From: a virus
Reading direction: 5' to 3' (one strand)
DNA: 30,978 nucleotides
IMG/VR virus record: IMGVR_UViG_3300043464_002452
Coordinates: 1 to 30,978 of that record
Below the pieces are notes generated by a model. It ran no database searches and was not told where the DNA came from. It was given only the letters and a program-made list of their open reading frames with translations. The translations under genes were made by a program, and so were the position numbers. Numbering within the stretch: the stretch's first letter is position 1; each line of letters starts with the position of its first letter. This document shows, in pieces, positions 23,685 to 29,342 of this stretch.

Positions 23685-24229
23685 ACTTCCCCCCTAACGA
23701 CTACGGGAATTAAATCTAGTCCTAAAGGTTCAACAACGAGCCGATTAGCAATAGTTTTAGATGCCTCTAGGTCAGCTTGCCAGTAATCTCTTCCTGCTTT
23801 TGGTTGTGCAATTTCCTTAAAAGCGACAGGAGTAACGTCCATTCCATCCGTAACGTTGCTATCGATAATTAAATGAAAATAAGTATAATTTTGATATTCA
23901 ATTGGGTCTTCTCCCTCATTAGCAGGTAAAATAAAATTGCCAAATTGCAAACCATCGATCCGACCGACTGCCATGCGATCTTCACCGAATTGCTTTGCTA
24001 CATAAAAATTAATGTTCCATGTAGTAAAATCTCCCTGAATAAAAAACTCCTCATCCCAAGTCGATCCCTTTTTAATCTCAATAACAATTTCACTGGCAAT
24101 CGTAGGATACAATTGCCCTTTAAGAAAATAGTTACCAGTAAGGACTTTTTGAGCCATCGATGAGGTGCGTACTGTTTCTTGTATTATATCTTGAATTTTC
24201 TTTTTTGAGATATAATAAAAAGTAATCAT
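23681..24229 (-). CDS. Tail-module protein, first gene of the leftward operon
   Basis: A 182-residue protein. The start at 24229 has AAGG 8 bases upstream on the minus strand; an alternative ATG at 24157 (MAQKVLTGNYFLK) would drop a basic leader that also contains a TATAAT-like sequence. The body (IVIEIKKGSTWDEEFFIQGD, FTTWNINFYVAKQFGEDRMA) resembles short beta-sandwich adaptor proteins that precede tail fibres in phages. It ends with LGLDLIPVVVRGEV. The repeat region begins just upstream. Confidence 0.55.
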   Translation of the reverse strand: MITFYYISKKKIQDIIQETVRTSSMAQKVLTGNYFLKGQLYPTIASEIVIEIKKGSTWDEEFFIQGDFTTWNINFYVAKQFGEDRMAVGRIDGLQFGNFILPANEGEDPIEYQNYTYFHLIIDSNVTDGMDVTPVAFKEIAQPKAGRDYWQADLEASKTIANRLVVEPLGLDLIPVVVRGEV

Positions 24230-24260
24230 ATTTATACCTTATACTACTGCGCTCTTTTAT

Positions 24261-24287
24261 ACCACCCGGGAGTGCGGTTATTTTTTT
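24261..24287 (+). terminator. Terminator-like hairpin 1 at the edge of the repeat region
   Basis: An imperfect stem ACCAC...GTGCGGT with a CGGG-rich loop, followed by seven T residues (24281-24287), preceding the TTGACA at 24291. Its right side (GGGAGTGCGGTTA then T7) is nearly repeated in the hairpin at 24343-24372. Confidence 0.5.
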
Positions 24288-24290
24288 GTC

Positions 24291-24320
24291 TTGACAATTC
24301 TATTAAGACTATGAGAAAAT
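24291..24320 (+). promoter_or_regulatory. TTGACA promoter element between two terminators
   Basis: TTGACA (24291-24296) in the same string CTTGACAATTC as the promoters at 2700 and 11855. The -10 match is poor (GAAAAT at 24315-24320, spacer 18). Transcription from here would meet a terminator within about 50 bases, so it might make a very short RNA, or the promoter may be defunct. Confidence 0.35.
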
Positions 24321-24342
24321 TTTTTTAAAGATTGACTTGGAT

Positions 24343-24372
24343 TACCGCCCTACGAGGGAGCGGTATTTTTTT
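24343..24372 (+). terminator. Terminator-like hairpin 2 at the edge of the repeat region
   Basis: Stem TACCGC (24343-24348) with CCT, loop ACG, AGG, and GCGGTA (24360-24365), followed by seven T (24366-24372). A GC-rich stem with a T tract is a convincing intrinsic terminator on the plus strand. Confidence 0.7.
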
Positions 24373-24412
24373 ATCTATCCGTATTACATATACTACAAAT
24401 ACTAGAGAGCGA

Positions 24413-24441
24413 TTGTTAGATTGTAAATAGATTGTAGATAA
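24413..24441 (+). repeat. Left arm of a 29-base inverted repeat
   Basis: This 29-base sequence, beginning TTGTTAGATTGTAAATAG, is the exact reverse complement of 25059-25087. The two arms enclose 617 bases containing all other repeats, making one large inverted structure. Confidence 0.9.
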
Positions 24442-24455
24442 GGTTATCTACAATC
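24430..24455. repeat. 26-base palindrome, copy 1
   Basis: GATTGTAGATAA, GG, TTATCTACAATC: 12-base perfect arms around a two-base centre. An identical copy lies at 24665-24690. It overlaps the left arm of the long inverted repeat, and the block at 24473 follows at a fixed distance of 43 bases, the same as for copy 2. Confidence 0.9.
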
Positions 24456-24472
24456 GAAAGCTTTACAGGGTA

Positions 24473-24498
24473 TAGGTTTTAGACTTTGTAGATATTGT
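24473..24498 (+). repeat. 26-base direct repeat, copy 1
   Basis: Begins TAGGTTTTAGACTTTGTAGA and is identical to 24708-24733. Degenerate reverse copies occur at 24834-24849 (AACAATATCTACAAAG) and 25007-25029 (ending AAAGTCTGAAACCTAT). Confidence 0.9.
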
Positions 24499-24543
24499 CA
24501 ATGCCTTATAGAGGAAAAGAGAAAAAAGAAGATATACAGCAAA

Positions 24544-24556
24544 GTCAGCAATAAAA
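24544..24556 (+). repeat. GTCAGCAATAAAA repeat (three copies)
   Basis: The 13-base string GTCAGCAATAAAA occurs at 24544-24556, 24775-24787 and 24958-24970, always in the plus sense. It closes each repeat module of the region. Confidence 0.85.
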
Positions 24557-24664
24557 GTGATTAAACGCAAAACTGACTCTATTGACAAAATGCTGTATTT
24601 TTGGCTAATCAGGGAATTTTAGAGGTGAGAAGTGGTTCATCGCTAATCTGTTCTTTTTGTATTT

Positions 24665-24690
24665 GATTGTAGATAAGGTTATCTACAATC
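24665..24690. repeat. 26-base palindrome, copy 2
   Basis: Identical to 24430-24455, 235 bases away, and followed by the same spacing to the TAGGTTTTAGACTTTG block. Confidence 0.9.
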
Positions 24691-24707
24691 AAAATCCTTA
24701 CCCCGAC

Positions 24708-24733
24708 TAGGTTTTAGACTTTGTAGATATTGT
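24708..24733 (+). repeat. 26-base direct repeat, copy 2
   Basis: Identical to 24473-24498. Together with the palindrome it forms a two-part module repeated with a 235-base period. Confidence 0.9.
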
Positions 24734-25058
24734 TGATGCTCTATAGAGAAAAAAAGATAAAGAAAACAAACAAGGTCAGCAATAAAAAAACAGACTCAAC
24801 AGTAAAACAAAAAATACACACGGGGTAATTATTAACAATATCTACAAAGAAGTACAGAAATAATGAAAGCTATATATATCAATACTTTTACCCTTTTTAT
24901 CTTTGTTAATAAGGGTATTTACAACCTATTTACAAACTAACAATCTAATTAATCGAAGTCAGCAATAAAAACATAAAAAATCCTGACACGGGAATAAGGC
25001 TAACAACATCAACAAAGTCTGAAACCTATATATATCAAGGATTCCATTGTTAATAGCT

Positions 25059-25087
25059 TTATCTACAATCTATTTACAATCTAACAA
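25059..25087 (-). repeat. Right arm of the 29-base inverted repeat
   Basis: The exact reverse complement of 24413-24441. Just left of it lies CTATATATATCAA at 25026-25038, also found at 24870-24882. Confidence 0.9.
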
Positions 25088-25117
25088 CTAGCCAAGCTCC
25101 GAACATTAGATAATAAA

Positions 25118-25144
25118 AAACCTCTGTAGGGACTACAGAGGTTT
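25118..25144 (-). terminator. Terminator of the antirepressor-like gene
   Basis: A perfect 12-base stem, AAACCTCTGTAG (25118-25129), loop GGA, CTACAGAGGTTT (25133-25144). On the minus strand it is followed by a TTTTTTATTA tract, as expected for a terminator downstream of the 25751-25227 gene. Confidence 0.85.
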
Positions 25145-25226
25145 GCTTTATCAGTTATGTACCAGTTATGGTGTCAATTTCTGTTTTTTATTTTAGCAGT
25201 AAACAACTTTGTTTATTGATTTTCCC

Positions 25227-25751
25227 CTAATATCCCCCCATTAACTCGATTTGTTCCTCTAGAGTAGAGTTCTCGCTCTCAAGCTTTTTAATTCGGTCTT
25301 TTAAGCCGAGGATTTCATCGATATAGTCAACTTCTCGATAATCCAATTCGTCGATTTTGGCAGTCAATTCAGCGACTTGGCTCTCAAGTCGCTTGTTAGT
25401 CTCAATTGCCTCACTTTTGACCTGAAACCCGGCTAAGGTGTGAAGGAATAAGCGAACGCCCAACTGCATTACTTTTAGGGCTAGTTCGTGATTGTCTTTG
25501 ATTAACCACTGACAGATTAAATCTTCTGGTATCAACGCAACACCTTGTAACCCGCCTGCTGTCTCGATTTGAGCCTGTTCAAGACCCTTTTCACGCAAAC
25601 CCCTCATAGTCAAGCGGCGAGAAATAGTCGAAGGTATTTTTCCTGACATCCGGGCATATCCACTAATTGAGGCAAAGCTCTCACCGGTCTCGGTATTAAT
25701 AATTAATTCAATACCATCGTGATCAAAACGCTGTAAACTAGAATTAGTCAT
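25227..25751 (-). CDS. Phage antirepressor-like protein with C-terminal coiled coil
   Basis: A 174-residue protein. Residues 8-100 (ELIINTETGESFASISGYAR, IPSTISRRLTMRGLREKGLE, LIPEDLICQWLIKDNHELAL) look like an antirepressor/BRO-N-type DNA-interacting domain common in cyanobacterial phages and plasmids. Residues 110-168 are a leucine-heptad coiled coil (ETNKRLESQVAELTAKIDEL, LKDRIKKLESENSTLEEQIE), implying oligomerisation. It sits beside the repeat array, so it could bind those repeats as a regulator or replication factor; this is inference. Its leader carries a GC-rich hairpin (25783-25800). Confidence 0.6.
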   Translation of the reverse strand: MTNSSLQRFDHDGIELIINTETGESFASISGYARMSGKIPSTISRRLTMRGLREKGLEQAQIETAGGLQGVALIPEDLICQWLIKDNHELALKVMQLGVRLFLHTLAGFQVKSEAIETNKRLESQVAELTAKIDELDYREVDYIDEILGLKDRIKKLESENSTLEEQIELMGGY

Positions 25752-25782
25752 GATTTACTCTGTAGTAGTAATTGTGATGAGT

Positions 25783-25800
25783 CCCCCGTTAACGCGGGGG
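25783..25800. promoter_or_regulatory. GC-rich hairpin between divergent genes
   Basis: CCCCCG, loop TTAACG, CGGGGG: a strong six-pair stem in otherwise AT-rich DNA, 32 bases upstream of the antirepressor-like start and 29 bases before the divergent gene at 25829. The core CGTTAACG is itself palindromic. It may be an operator, a leader hairpin or a terminator element; no T tract follows on either side. Confidence 0.45.
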
Positions 25801-25828
25801 CATACCAATATTATACCGTATTTAAAAT

Positions 25829-26068
25829 GTGTCTGACAAATTTGACCGATGTGGTAGGTATTCAGCAAAAATTGACCGATTACCGGGTATTCCTCCTGAT
25901 TTCAAGTCGAATGTCGTCAAACCACCACAATCTAGGGTTATTGTTTTGCTGAAAACCAGAGAGATCAGAGAAATCCCCGATGATCAGCTAGAGTCTTTCC
26001 TTGAGGAAAACCAAGATTTAATTCAAGATCGACAATCACCCAGAAAAAGACCGATTAGAAAACTTTAA
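25829..26068 (+). CDS. Small basic hypothetical protein
   Basis: A 79-residue protein starting at GTG 25829 (SDKFDRCGRYSAKIDRLPGI), with a beta-like centre (SRVIVLLKTREIREIPDDQL) and a basic C-terminal tail (RQSPRKRPIRKL). It is divergent from the antirepressor-like gene and ends 4 bases before the PadR-like start, so the two plus-strand genes form an operon. Not recognised. Confidence 0.5.
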   Translation: MSDKFDRCGRYSAKIDRLPGIPPDFKSNVVKPPQSRVIVLLKTREIREIPDDQLESFLEENQDLIQDRQSPRKRPIRKL

Positions 26069-26072
26069 AGCA

Positions 26073-26366
26073 ATGACAAACAAAGAAATCCTTGTTTTAC
26101 GCTCTCTCTACAATAAAGAATTGTCGGGATTACAGATAATTGAATCTATAGCCAACACTAAAGGTCAAAGCCTTGATATTGGCTCGTTTTACCCTGTATT
26201 TCAGAAATTAGAGGAAAAAGGACTCATTAAATCTCGATGGGGAACCGAGCGATCTAACGATAGAGCCGGTGCTAGAAAAAGATACTATCGACTTACCCAA
26301 TCAGGAGAAAAATCCCTTGCTGATATTCAAGGATTTGATAATTCTCTTAATTGGGATTTTATTTGA
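26073..26366 (+). CDS. PadR-family transcriptional regulator
   Basis: A 97-residue winged-helix protein with the PadR layout: NKEILVLRSLYNKELSGLQI (helix 1-2), IGSFYPVFQKLEEKGLIKSR (recognition helix, pattern G-S-[FL]-YP-L--LE--GLI), then the wing with Arg-rich ARKRYYRLTQSGEKSL. PadR proteins are small repressors that often respond to stress or small molecules. Here it probably controls the early/lysogeny-type gene block. The length suits a minimal PadR without the C-terminal dimerisation extension. Confidence 0.8.
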   Translation: MTNKEILVLRSLYNKELSGLQIIESIANTKGQSLDIGSFYPVFQKLEEKGLIKSRWGTERSNDRAGARKRYYRLTQSGEKSLADIQGFDNSLNWDFI

Positions 26367-26370
26367 TTAA

Positions 26371-26443
26371 TGTGGGGTCTAGGAGTCGAACCTAGTGTTT
26401 TAGGCTTATGAGGCCTATGTGGAAACCATTTCACTCACCCCGC
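26371..26443 (-). tRNA. tRNA with CAU anticodon (Met or Ile2)
   Basis: The minus-strand 73-mer folds as a tRNA: acceptor GCGGGGT with ACCCCAC, D arm GTG/CAC with GG in the loop, anticodon arm TAGGC-CTCATAA-GCCTA (anticodon CAT), five-base variable loop, T arm CTAGG-TTCGACT-CCTAG, discriminator A. No CCA is encoded. The acceptor has a C2:A71 mismatch. CAU is read by elongator Met, initiator Met or, after lysidine modification, Ile AUA. The initiator-type C1:A72 is absent (G1:C72), so it is Met-elongator or Ile2. It lies downstream of the wall-enzyme gene on the same strand. Confidence 0.85.
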
Positions 26444-26475
26444 TTTTATAAGCTAACATATCAAAAAACAAAATG

Positions 26476-27144
26476 TCAAGTGTATTGTACTGATAAGTTT
26501 ACTGTTTTTTGTTCCTGGCTTAGACCAGTCAGATAGTTAACTATTTGGTTGTTAAAGATTTGACTATTTCTAACTACAATACAGCCCGCGCTTCCAGGTA
26601 CATTAGCGTCTCGATGCAATCCAAGCTCTGATCGAGAAAACCCTGATCCTTTGTAAGGATCAGGCGTAATATGAAAAAACATCCCCTCAACACCTTTTGT
26701 ATCTAACCAATACCCCCTAGTATTGATTTGCCAATGATGTCCTTCTGGTATTTGTCCCTTGCCTACAATTTTTTCGGCACCTCGGTATTGATACCCAATT
26801 GCGCCACTGGTAGCCACTACTTCAATTGCGATATCATCTCCTCGATAAAATTGCAAAATTCCTTCAATCAACTTAGGAGATCGACCTACAGGAAACTTAA
26901 AAACGGCTGTCGCGGGTAAGGTATTAGGTAAATCAGATAAATCCCAATGTGGCTTAAATACCCACCAATCACCTGCGCCGTAGCTAAGTTTTACTTGAAT
27001 GTGTAATCCATATTCAAGTAAAACTTTATCTACAGAATAATTTCGATTTTTTTCTACAAAAATCAACTGATCCTCTTTCAAATCAGACGCTGAGTCTGGA
27101 GTTTTTTTCAGATAAGTGTTAAATATTGCTGTAATTAGCTTCAT
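26476..27144 (-). CDS. Cell-wall enzyme, L,D-transpeptidase-like, with SH3-like N-terminus
   Basis: A 222-residue protein. Residues 1-75 (AIFNTYLKKTPDSASDLKED, ending GAGDWWVFKPHWD) resemble the N-terminal module of the GH19 endolysin at 1937, implying a shared wall-binding or SH3-like domain. The C-terminus has FFHITPDPYKGSGFSRSELG then LHRDANVPGSAGCIVVRN: the His...GS-x-GC(I/V) motif resembles the catalytic H...S-x-GC of L,D-transpeptidase/YkuD-like cysteine enzymes, with the Cys in SAGCIV as nucleophile. It could cut or remodel peptidoglycan during entry or lysis. Enzyme class inferred from this motif only. Confidence 0.5.
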   Translation of the reverse strand: MKLITAIFNTYLKKTPDSASDLKEDQLIFVEKNRNYSVDKVLLEYGLHIQVKLSYGAGDWWVFKPHWDLSDLPNTLPATAVFKFPVGRSPKLIEGILQFYRGDDIAIEVVATSGAIGYQYRGAEKIVGKGQIPEGHHWQINTRGYWLDTKGVEGMFFHITPDPYKGSGFSRSELGLHRDANVPGSAGCIVVRNSQIFNNQIVNYLTGLSQEQKTVNLSVQYT

Positions 27145-27177
27145 TTATCCTAGCCCTTTTTCTCAATTATAACATTT

Positions 27178-27381
27178 TCAATCAATCCGATAGACAATTT
27201 CGTTAGGCTGTATCTCGTACCTATCACAGATTGCCTGCAAAACTGTGATAGACGGCAAGTGATCAGGATTCTGAGATAGCTTGTATCCCGTGGACATCGC
27301 AATCCCTGTTTGCTTAATGAATTTATAGATTGTGATGCCTCTAGATTCTGTAAATTCTTTGACTCTGTTTTTTAGTACCAT
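27178..27381 (-). CDS. Xre/Cro-family helix-turn-helix regulator
   Basis: A 67-residue protein consisting of a single HTH_XRE domain: LKNRVKEFTESRGITIYKFI, KQTGIAMSTGYKLSQNPDHL, PSITVLQAICDRYEIQPNEI. It has the five-helix Cro-like layout and ends just after the domain, typical of phage Cro or small repressors. It is transcribed leftward, upstream of the wall-enzyme gene. The TTGACA element at 27434 reads in the opposite direction, so this regulator could control that promoter. Confidence 0.85.
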   Translation of the reverse strand: MVLKNRVKEFTESRGITIYKFIKQTGIAMSTGYKLSQNPDHLPSITVLQAICDRYEIQPNEIVYRID

Positions 27382-27399
27382 TGTATTAGTTTTGTGTCT

Positions 27400-27609
27400 C
27401 TATAATTTATTATAACTTTTTTTGGAATAATGCTTGACAATATTACTGACTTCACGGTAATATACAGATATAGAGAAAGACGACCACTCCCAACTCCAAA
27501 TTAGTGTGATCGCCTTTCCGTCAACCCTTATCAGGTCAAAAGCCATGTTAGCATCCAATTCTCTTTCTGTCAAATCTAATTGCGTCCCCGTTATGTCTGG
27601 CAATTTCAC
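27400..27609 (-). CDS. Hypothetical small protein (uncertain)
   Basis: A 69-residue minus-strand frame from GTG 27609 (KLPDITGTQLDLTERELDAN, then IRVDGKAITLIWSWEWSSF). It reads like a natural protein in composition and would be 18 bases upstream of the Xre gene in the same direction. It contains the plus-strand promoter-like 27434-27463 and faces the plus-strand gene starting at about 27593. One of the two overlapping readings may be wrong. No recognised family. Confidence 0.4.
   Translation of the reverse strand: MKLPDITGTQLDLTERELDANMAFDLIRVDGKAITLIWSWEWSSFSISVYYREVSNIVKHYSKKSYNKL
27434..27463 (+). promoter_or_regulatory. Plus-strand promoter candidate for the rightward cluster
   Basis: TTGACA (27434-27439), an 18-base spacer and TAATAT (27458-27463), with the context GCTTGACAAT close to the other phage promoters. 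It would transcribe the 27593 gene and the cluster beyond, divergent from the Xre regulator. Confidence 0.5.
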
Positions 27610-27982
27610 TATGATTGCCAGAGGTCAAAAGCACCATGTCTCCTTAGAAGTGTGGGGAGAAGGACAAATAACGACCCTCCGAGTCACTTGCCAGCAAACC
27701 GGCAAGGAGTGGTTTTTCGATACCTTTAATGGCAAGTTAAGTCGTGGGTTTAGCCCCGATGGGAAACTTCCCAACCGCGAATTACCTGAGATTAAATTTC
27801 AACCCGTCAAAAAAGCTTTTGTTATTTCCCCTACGATGGGATTCGTGGATTGTGGCGGACGCTACTATGAGATTCCTAGTAACGAACCTACAGACGATTT
27901 TATTTATGATGATACTGAGCCGTCGGATTTAAGTCGGTACAGCGAACCAATGACCGACCCGATGACATGGCAAGAGTTTTAA
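27593..27982 (+). CDS. Hypothetical protein
   Basis: The start is uncertain: ATG 27593 is used here, and ATG 27611 (MIARGQKHHV) is an alternative; the upstream frame to 27506 looks like antisense to the minus-strand ORF. The product (about 129 residues) begins beta-rich (KHHVSLEVWGEGQITTLRVT) and ends in a Pro/Asp-rich acidic tail (DDFIYDDTEPSDLSRYSEPM). No family is recognised. First gene of the rightward cluster with CAGTTAT repeats. Confidence 0.55.
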   Translation: MSGNFTMIARGQKHHVSLEVWGEGQITTLRVTCQQTGKEWFFDTFNGKLSRGFSPDGKLPNRELPEIKFQPVKKAFVISPTMGFVDCGGRYYEIPSNEPTDDFIYDDTEPSDLSRYSEPMTDPMTWQEF

Positions 27983-27987
27983 TATAC

Positions 27988-28028
27988 CAGTTATCAGTTA
28001 TCAGCTATCAGTAAAAACTATTAGGAGT
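27988..28028 (+). repeat. CAGTTAT-type heptamer repeat, copy 1, with ribosome site
   Basis: CAGTTATCAGTTATCAGCTAT, then CAGTAAAAACTATTAGGAGT, sits between the 27982 stop and ATG 28036. It is the clearest heptamer run, and its last part supplies the AGGAGT ribosome site. Confidence 0.75.
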
Positions 28029-28035
28029 CAAAAAA

Positions 28036-28323
28036 ATGAAGGGTATTCGCATCGAAGGTTTTTCTCCGAGATCAGGCAGCAGAATTGCTGTTATTGTCAG
28101 TACGAAATACATACTATGTGTTTTAGATACTTACGAGAATCTATTGCCTTGTCCGCAAATTGAAAACACTAAACAATATTATGTAATATTCGACGATCCA
28201 ATTGCATCATATTCAGTCATTACAACACTTGAATTATCGCCAGGTCTAAAAGAATGGATTGACGAGCAAATCGGTGGTCAAGCTTGGACTGGGTACGGTA
28301 ATGAGGATGATATTCCTGACTAA
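28036..28323 (+). CDS. Hypothetical protein
   Basis: A 95-residue protein with a beta-rich N-terminus (IRIEGFSPRSGSRIAVIVST, KYILCVLDTYENLLPCP) and an acidic end (TGYGNEDDIPD). No known domain. It is preceded by the heptamer repeat and AGGAGT ribosome site, as are the next genes, suggesting one transcriptional and evolutionary block. Confidence 0.6.
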   Translation: MKGIRIEGFSPRSGSRIAVIVSTKYILCVLDTYENLLPCPQIENTKQYYVIFDDPIASYSVITTLELSPGLKEWIDEQIGGQAWTGYGNEDDIPD

Positions 28324-28328
28324 ATATT

Positions 28329-28377
28329 AGTTATCGGTTGTCAGTTATCAGTAAAAACAAATTATTTAGGAGTAAAA
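28329..28377 (+). repeat. CAGTTAT-type heptamer repeat, copy 2
   Basis: AGTTATCGGTTGTCAGTTAT, CAGTAAAAAC, then TTTAGGAGT, between the 28323 stop and ATG 28380. Confidence 0.7.
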
Positions 28378-28379
28378 AA

Positions 28380-28910
28380 ATGATTGAGATTGAAATGATA
28401 GAGATTCCAAATGTAACCTTTAAAATTGGGAAATATCCAATAACTCAGGCACAATATCAAGCGGTAATGGGAACTAATCCTTCTTATTTTATGAACAAAC
28501 CCCAAAACCCAGTAGAACAAGTTAGTTATGATAATGCCGTAGCTTTTTGCCAAAAATTAAGTGAAATAACAGGGAAAAACTATCGCCTACCTACAAATTC
28601 AGAATGGGAGTATGCTTGTCGTGCGGGGACTGAAACCCTATTTAGCTTTGGTGATGATTCTGAGCAGCTAAAAGATTACGCTTGGTATAGCGAAAATTCT
28701 GGATTTATAACTCATCCTGTGGGTCAGAAATTACCTAACAATTGGGGATTGTACGATATGCACGGCAACGTCTGGGAATGGTGTCAAAACGTTCCCCGTG
28801 GGGGCGGATTCGACACCTGCTCTAATGGATGTCGTGCCGCACGACTCAATTACCGCTATTTTGAAGAATATTGCCCCAGCAATATTGGTTTTCGGGTAGT
28901 TTGTGACTAA
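28380..28910 (+). CDS. FGE-sulfatase-fold protein with a DGR-target-like C-terminus
   Basis: Start at ATG 28380, with TTTAGGAGT upstream. The 176-residue product has the formylglycine-generating-enzyme-like (C-type lectin-like) fold pattern: KIGKYPITQAQYQAVMGTNP, PVEQVSYDNAVAFCQKLS, YRLPTNSEWEYACRAGT, NNWGLYDMHGNVWEWC and the closing NIGFRVVCD. It is shorter than catalytic FGEs. Residues about 140-170, between RGG and IGFRVV, are a variable-looking loop rich in codons derivable from AAC/AAT by changes at A (TTC GAC ACC TGC; CTC AAT TAC; TAT TGC). This is where targets of diversity-generating retroelements vary. Probably a binding protein; no reverse transcriptase or template is seen here. Confidence 0.7.
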   Translation: MIEIEMIEIPNVTFKIGKYPITQAQYQAVMGTNPSYFMNKPQNPVEQVSYDNAVAFCQKLSEITGKNYRLPTNSEWEYACRAGTETLFSFGDDSEQLKDYAWYSENSGFITHPVGQKLPNNWGLYDMHGNVWEWCQNVPRGGGFDTCSNGCRAARLNYRYFEEYCPSNIGFRVVCD

Positions 28911-28921
28911 TAAATTAGTCA
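28904..28921 (+). other. Hairpin directly after the variable C-terminus
   Basis: TGACTAA (28904-28910), loop TAAA, TTAGTCA (28915-28921): a seven-pair perfect stem spanning the stop codon. In known diversity-generating retroelements, a hairpin/cruciform immediately follows the variable repeat and helps target it. It could equally be a weak terminator or chance. Confidence 0.4.
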
Positions 28922-28957
28922 TCAGTTATCAGTTGTCAGTAAAAACTATTAGGAGTA
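28921..28957 (+). repeat. CAGTTAT-type heptamer repeat, copy 3
   Basis: ATCAGTTATCAGTTGTCAGT, then AAAAACTATTAGGAGTA, before ATG 28962. Confidence 0.7.
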
Positions 28958-28961
28958 AACA

Positions 28962-29342
28962 ATGATCATCAACGCAACCCCTCACACTATCACCATATTA
29001 AACAAAGCTGGCATCACCCAAGATGAAAAAAAACAGTTTCTGGGAAACAAAGAGGCGATTGTGGTTCTCAAGGAAATCCCAGCATCCGGGATTCTCCCGC
29101 GGGTCAAAATGTCCAACGAACCCGCAGAACCCATTGACGGTATCCCAGTAGAAACCGTTATCTACGGGGAGATCGAGGGACTCCCTAAGTATCAGGAGGA
29201 GGTGTACTATATTGTCTCAGGATTAGTGGCGGCGGCCGCTAGTAGGCAAGGACGGCCGGACTGCCTTGCCCCTGGTGCAATCGTCCGGGATAAGTCTAAT
29301 CCCTCGAACGTTCTAGGGTGCTTGTTCTTACAAAAGCCCTAG
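28962..29342 (+). CDS. Conserved phage hypothetical protein (TPH-type start)
   Basis: A 126-residue protein following a family found in many phages and bacteria: start IINATPHTITILNKAG, then ASGILPRVKMSNEPAEPIDG, PVETVIYGEIEGLPKYQEEV, YYIVSGLVAAAASRQGRPDC, LAPGAIVRDKSN, GCLFL. The pattern 'NLTPH.I......sG..aRv....YG.v.gLP......yIVS.lv..a...R.D...Pg..vRd' is recognisable, but its function is unknown. Its composition is more GC-rich than the neighbours, so it may have been acquired separately. The stop codon is the first part of the hammerhead ribozyme. Confidence 0.7.
   Translation: MIINATPHTITILNKAGITQDEKKQFLGNKEAIVVLKEIPASGILPRVKMSNEPAEPIDGIPVETVIYGEIEGLPKYQEEVYYIVSGLVAAAASRQGRPDCLAPGAIVRDKSNPSNVLGCLFLQKP

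Larger units (their letters stand above)
24230..25226. other. 1-kb non-coding repeat region, candidate replication origin or operator array
   Basis: No credible ORF is present on either strand. The DNA is AT-rich and dominated by direct and inverted repeats sharing the core TTGTAGATA. Four copies lie in the forward sense (from about 24432, 24486, 24667 and 24721) and four in reverse (TATCTACAA from about 24445, 24680, 24838 and 25060). It is flanked by minus-strand tail genes on the left and an antirepressor-like gene on the right. Multiple iterated binding sites in AT-rich DNA fit a phage replication origin or a regulatory hub; neither is shown directly. Confidence 0.55.

Noticed and set aside
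24863-24940. A 25-codon frame in the repeat region
   Set aside because: Very short, AT-driven, no ribosome site and overlapping repeat elements.
24411-25090. Repeat region as a CRISPR array
   Set aside because: Repeats are few, of mixed type and orientation, and spacers are not of constant length; no cas genes are present.
26444-26479. A promoter for the tRNA (TTGACA on the minus strand at 26479-26474)
   Set aside because: No acceptable -10 box lies 16-18 bases downstream; the tRNA may be co-transcribed with the gene upstream.
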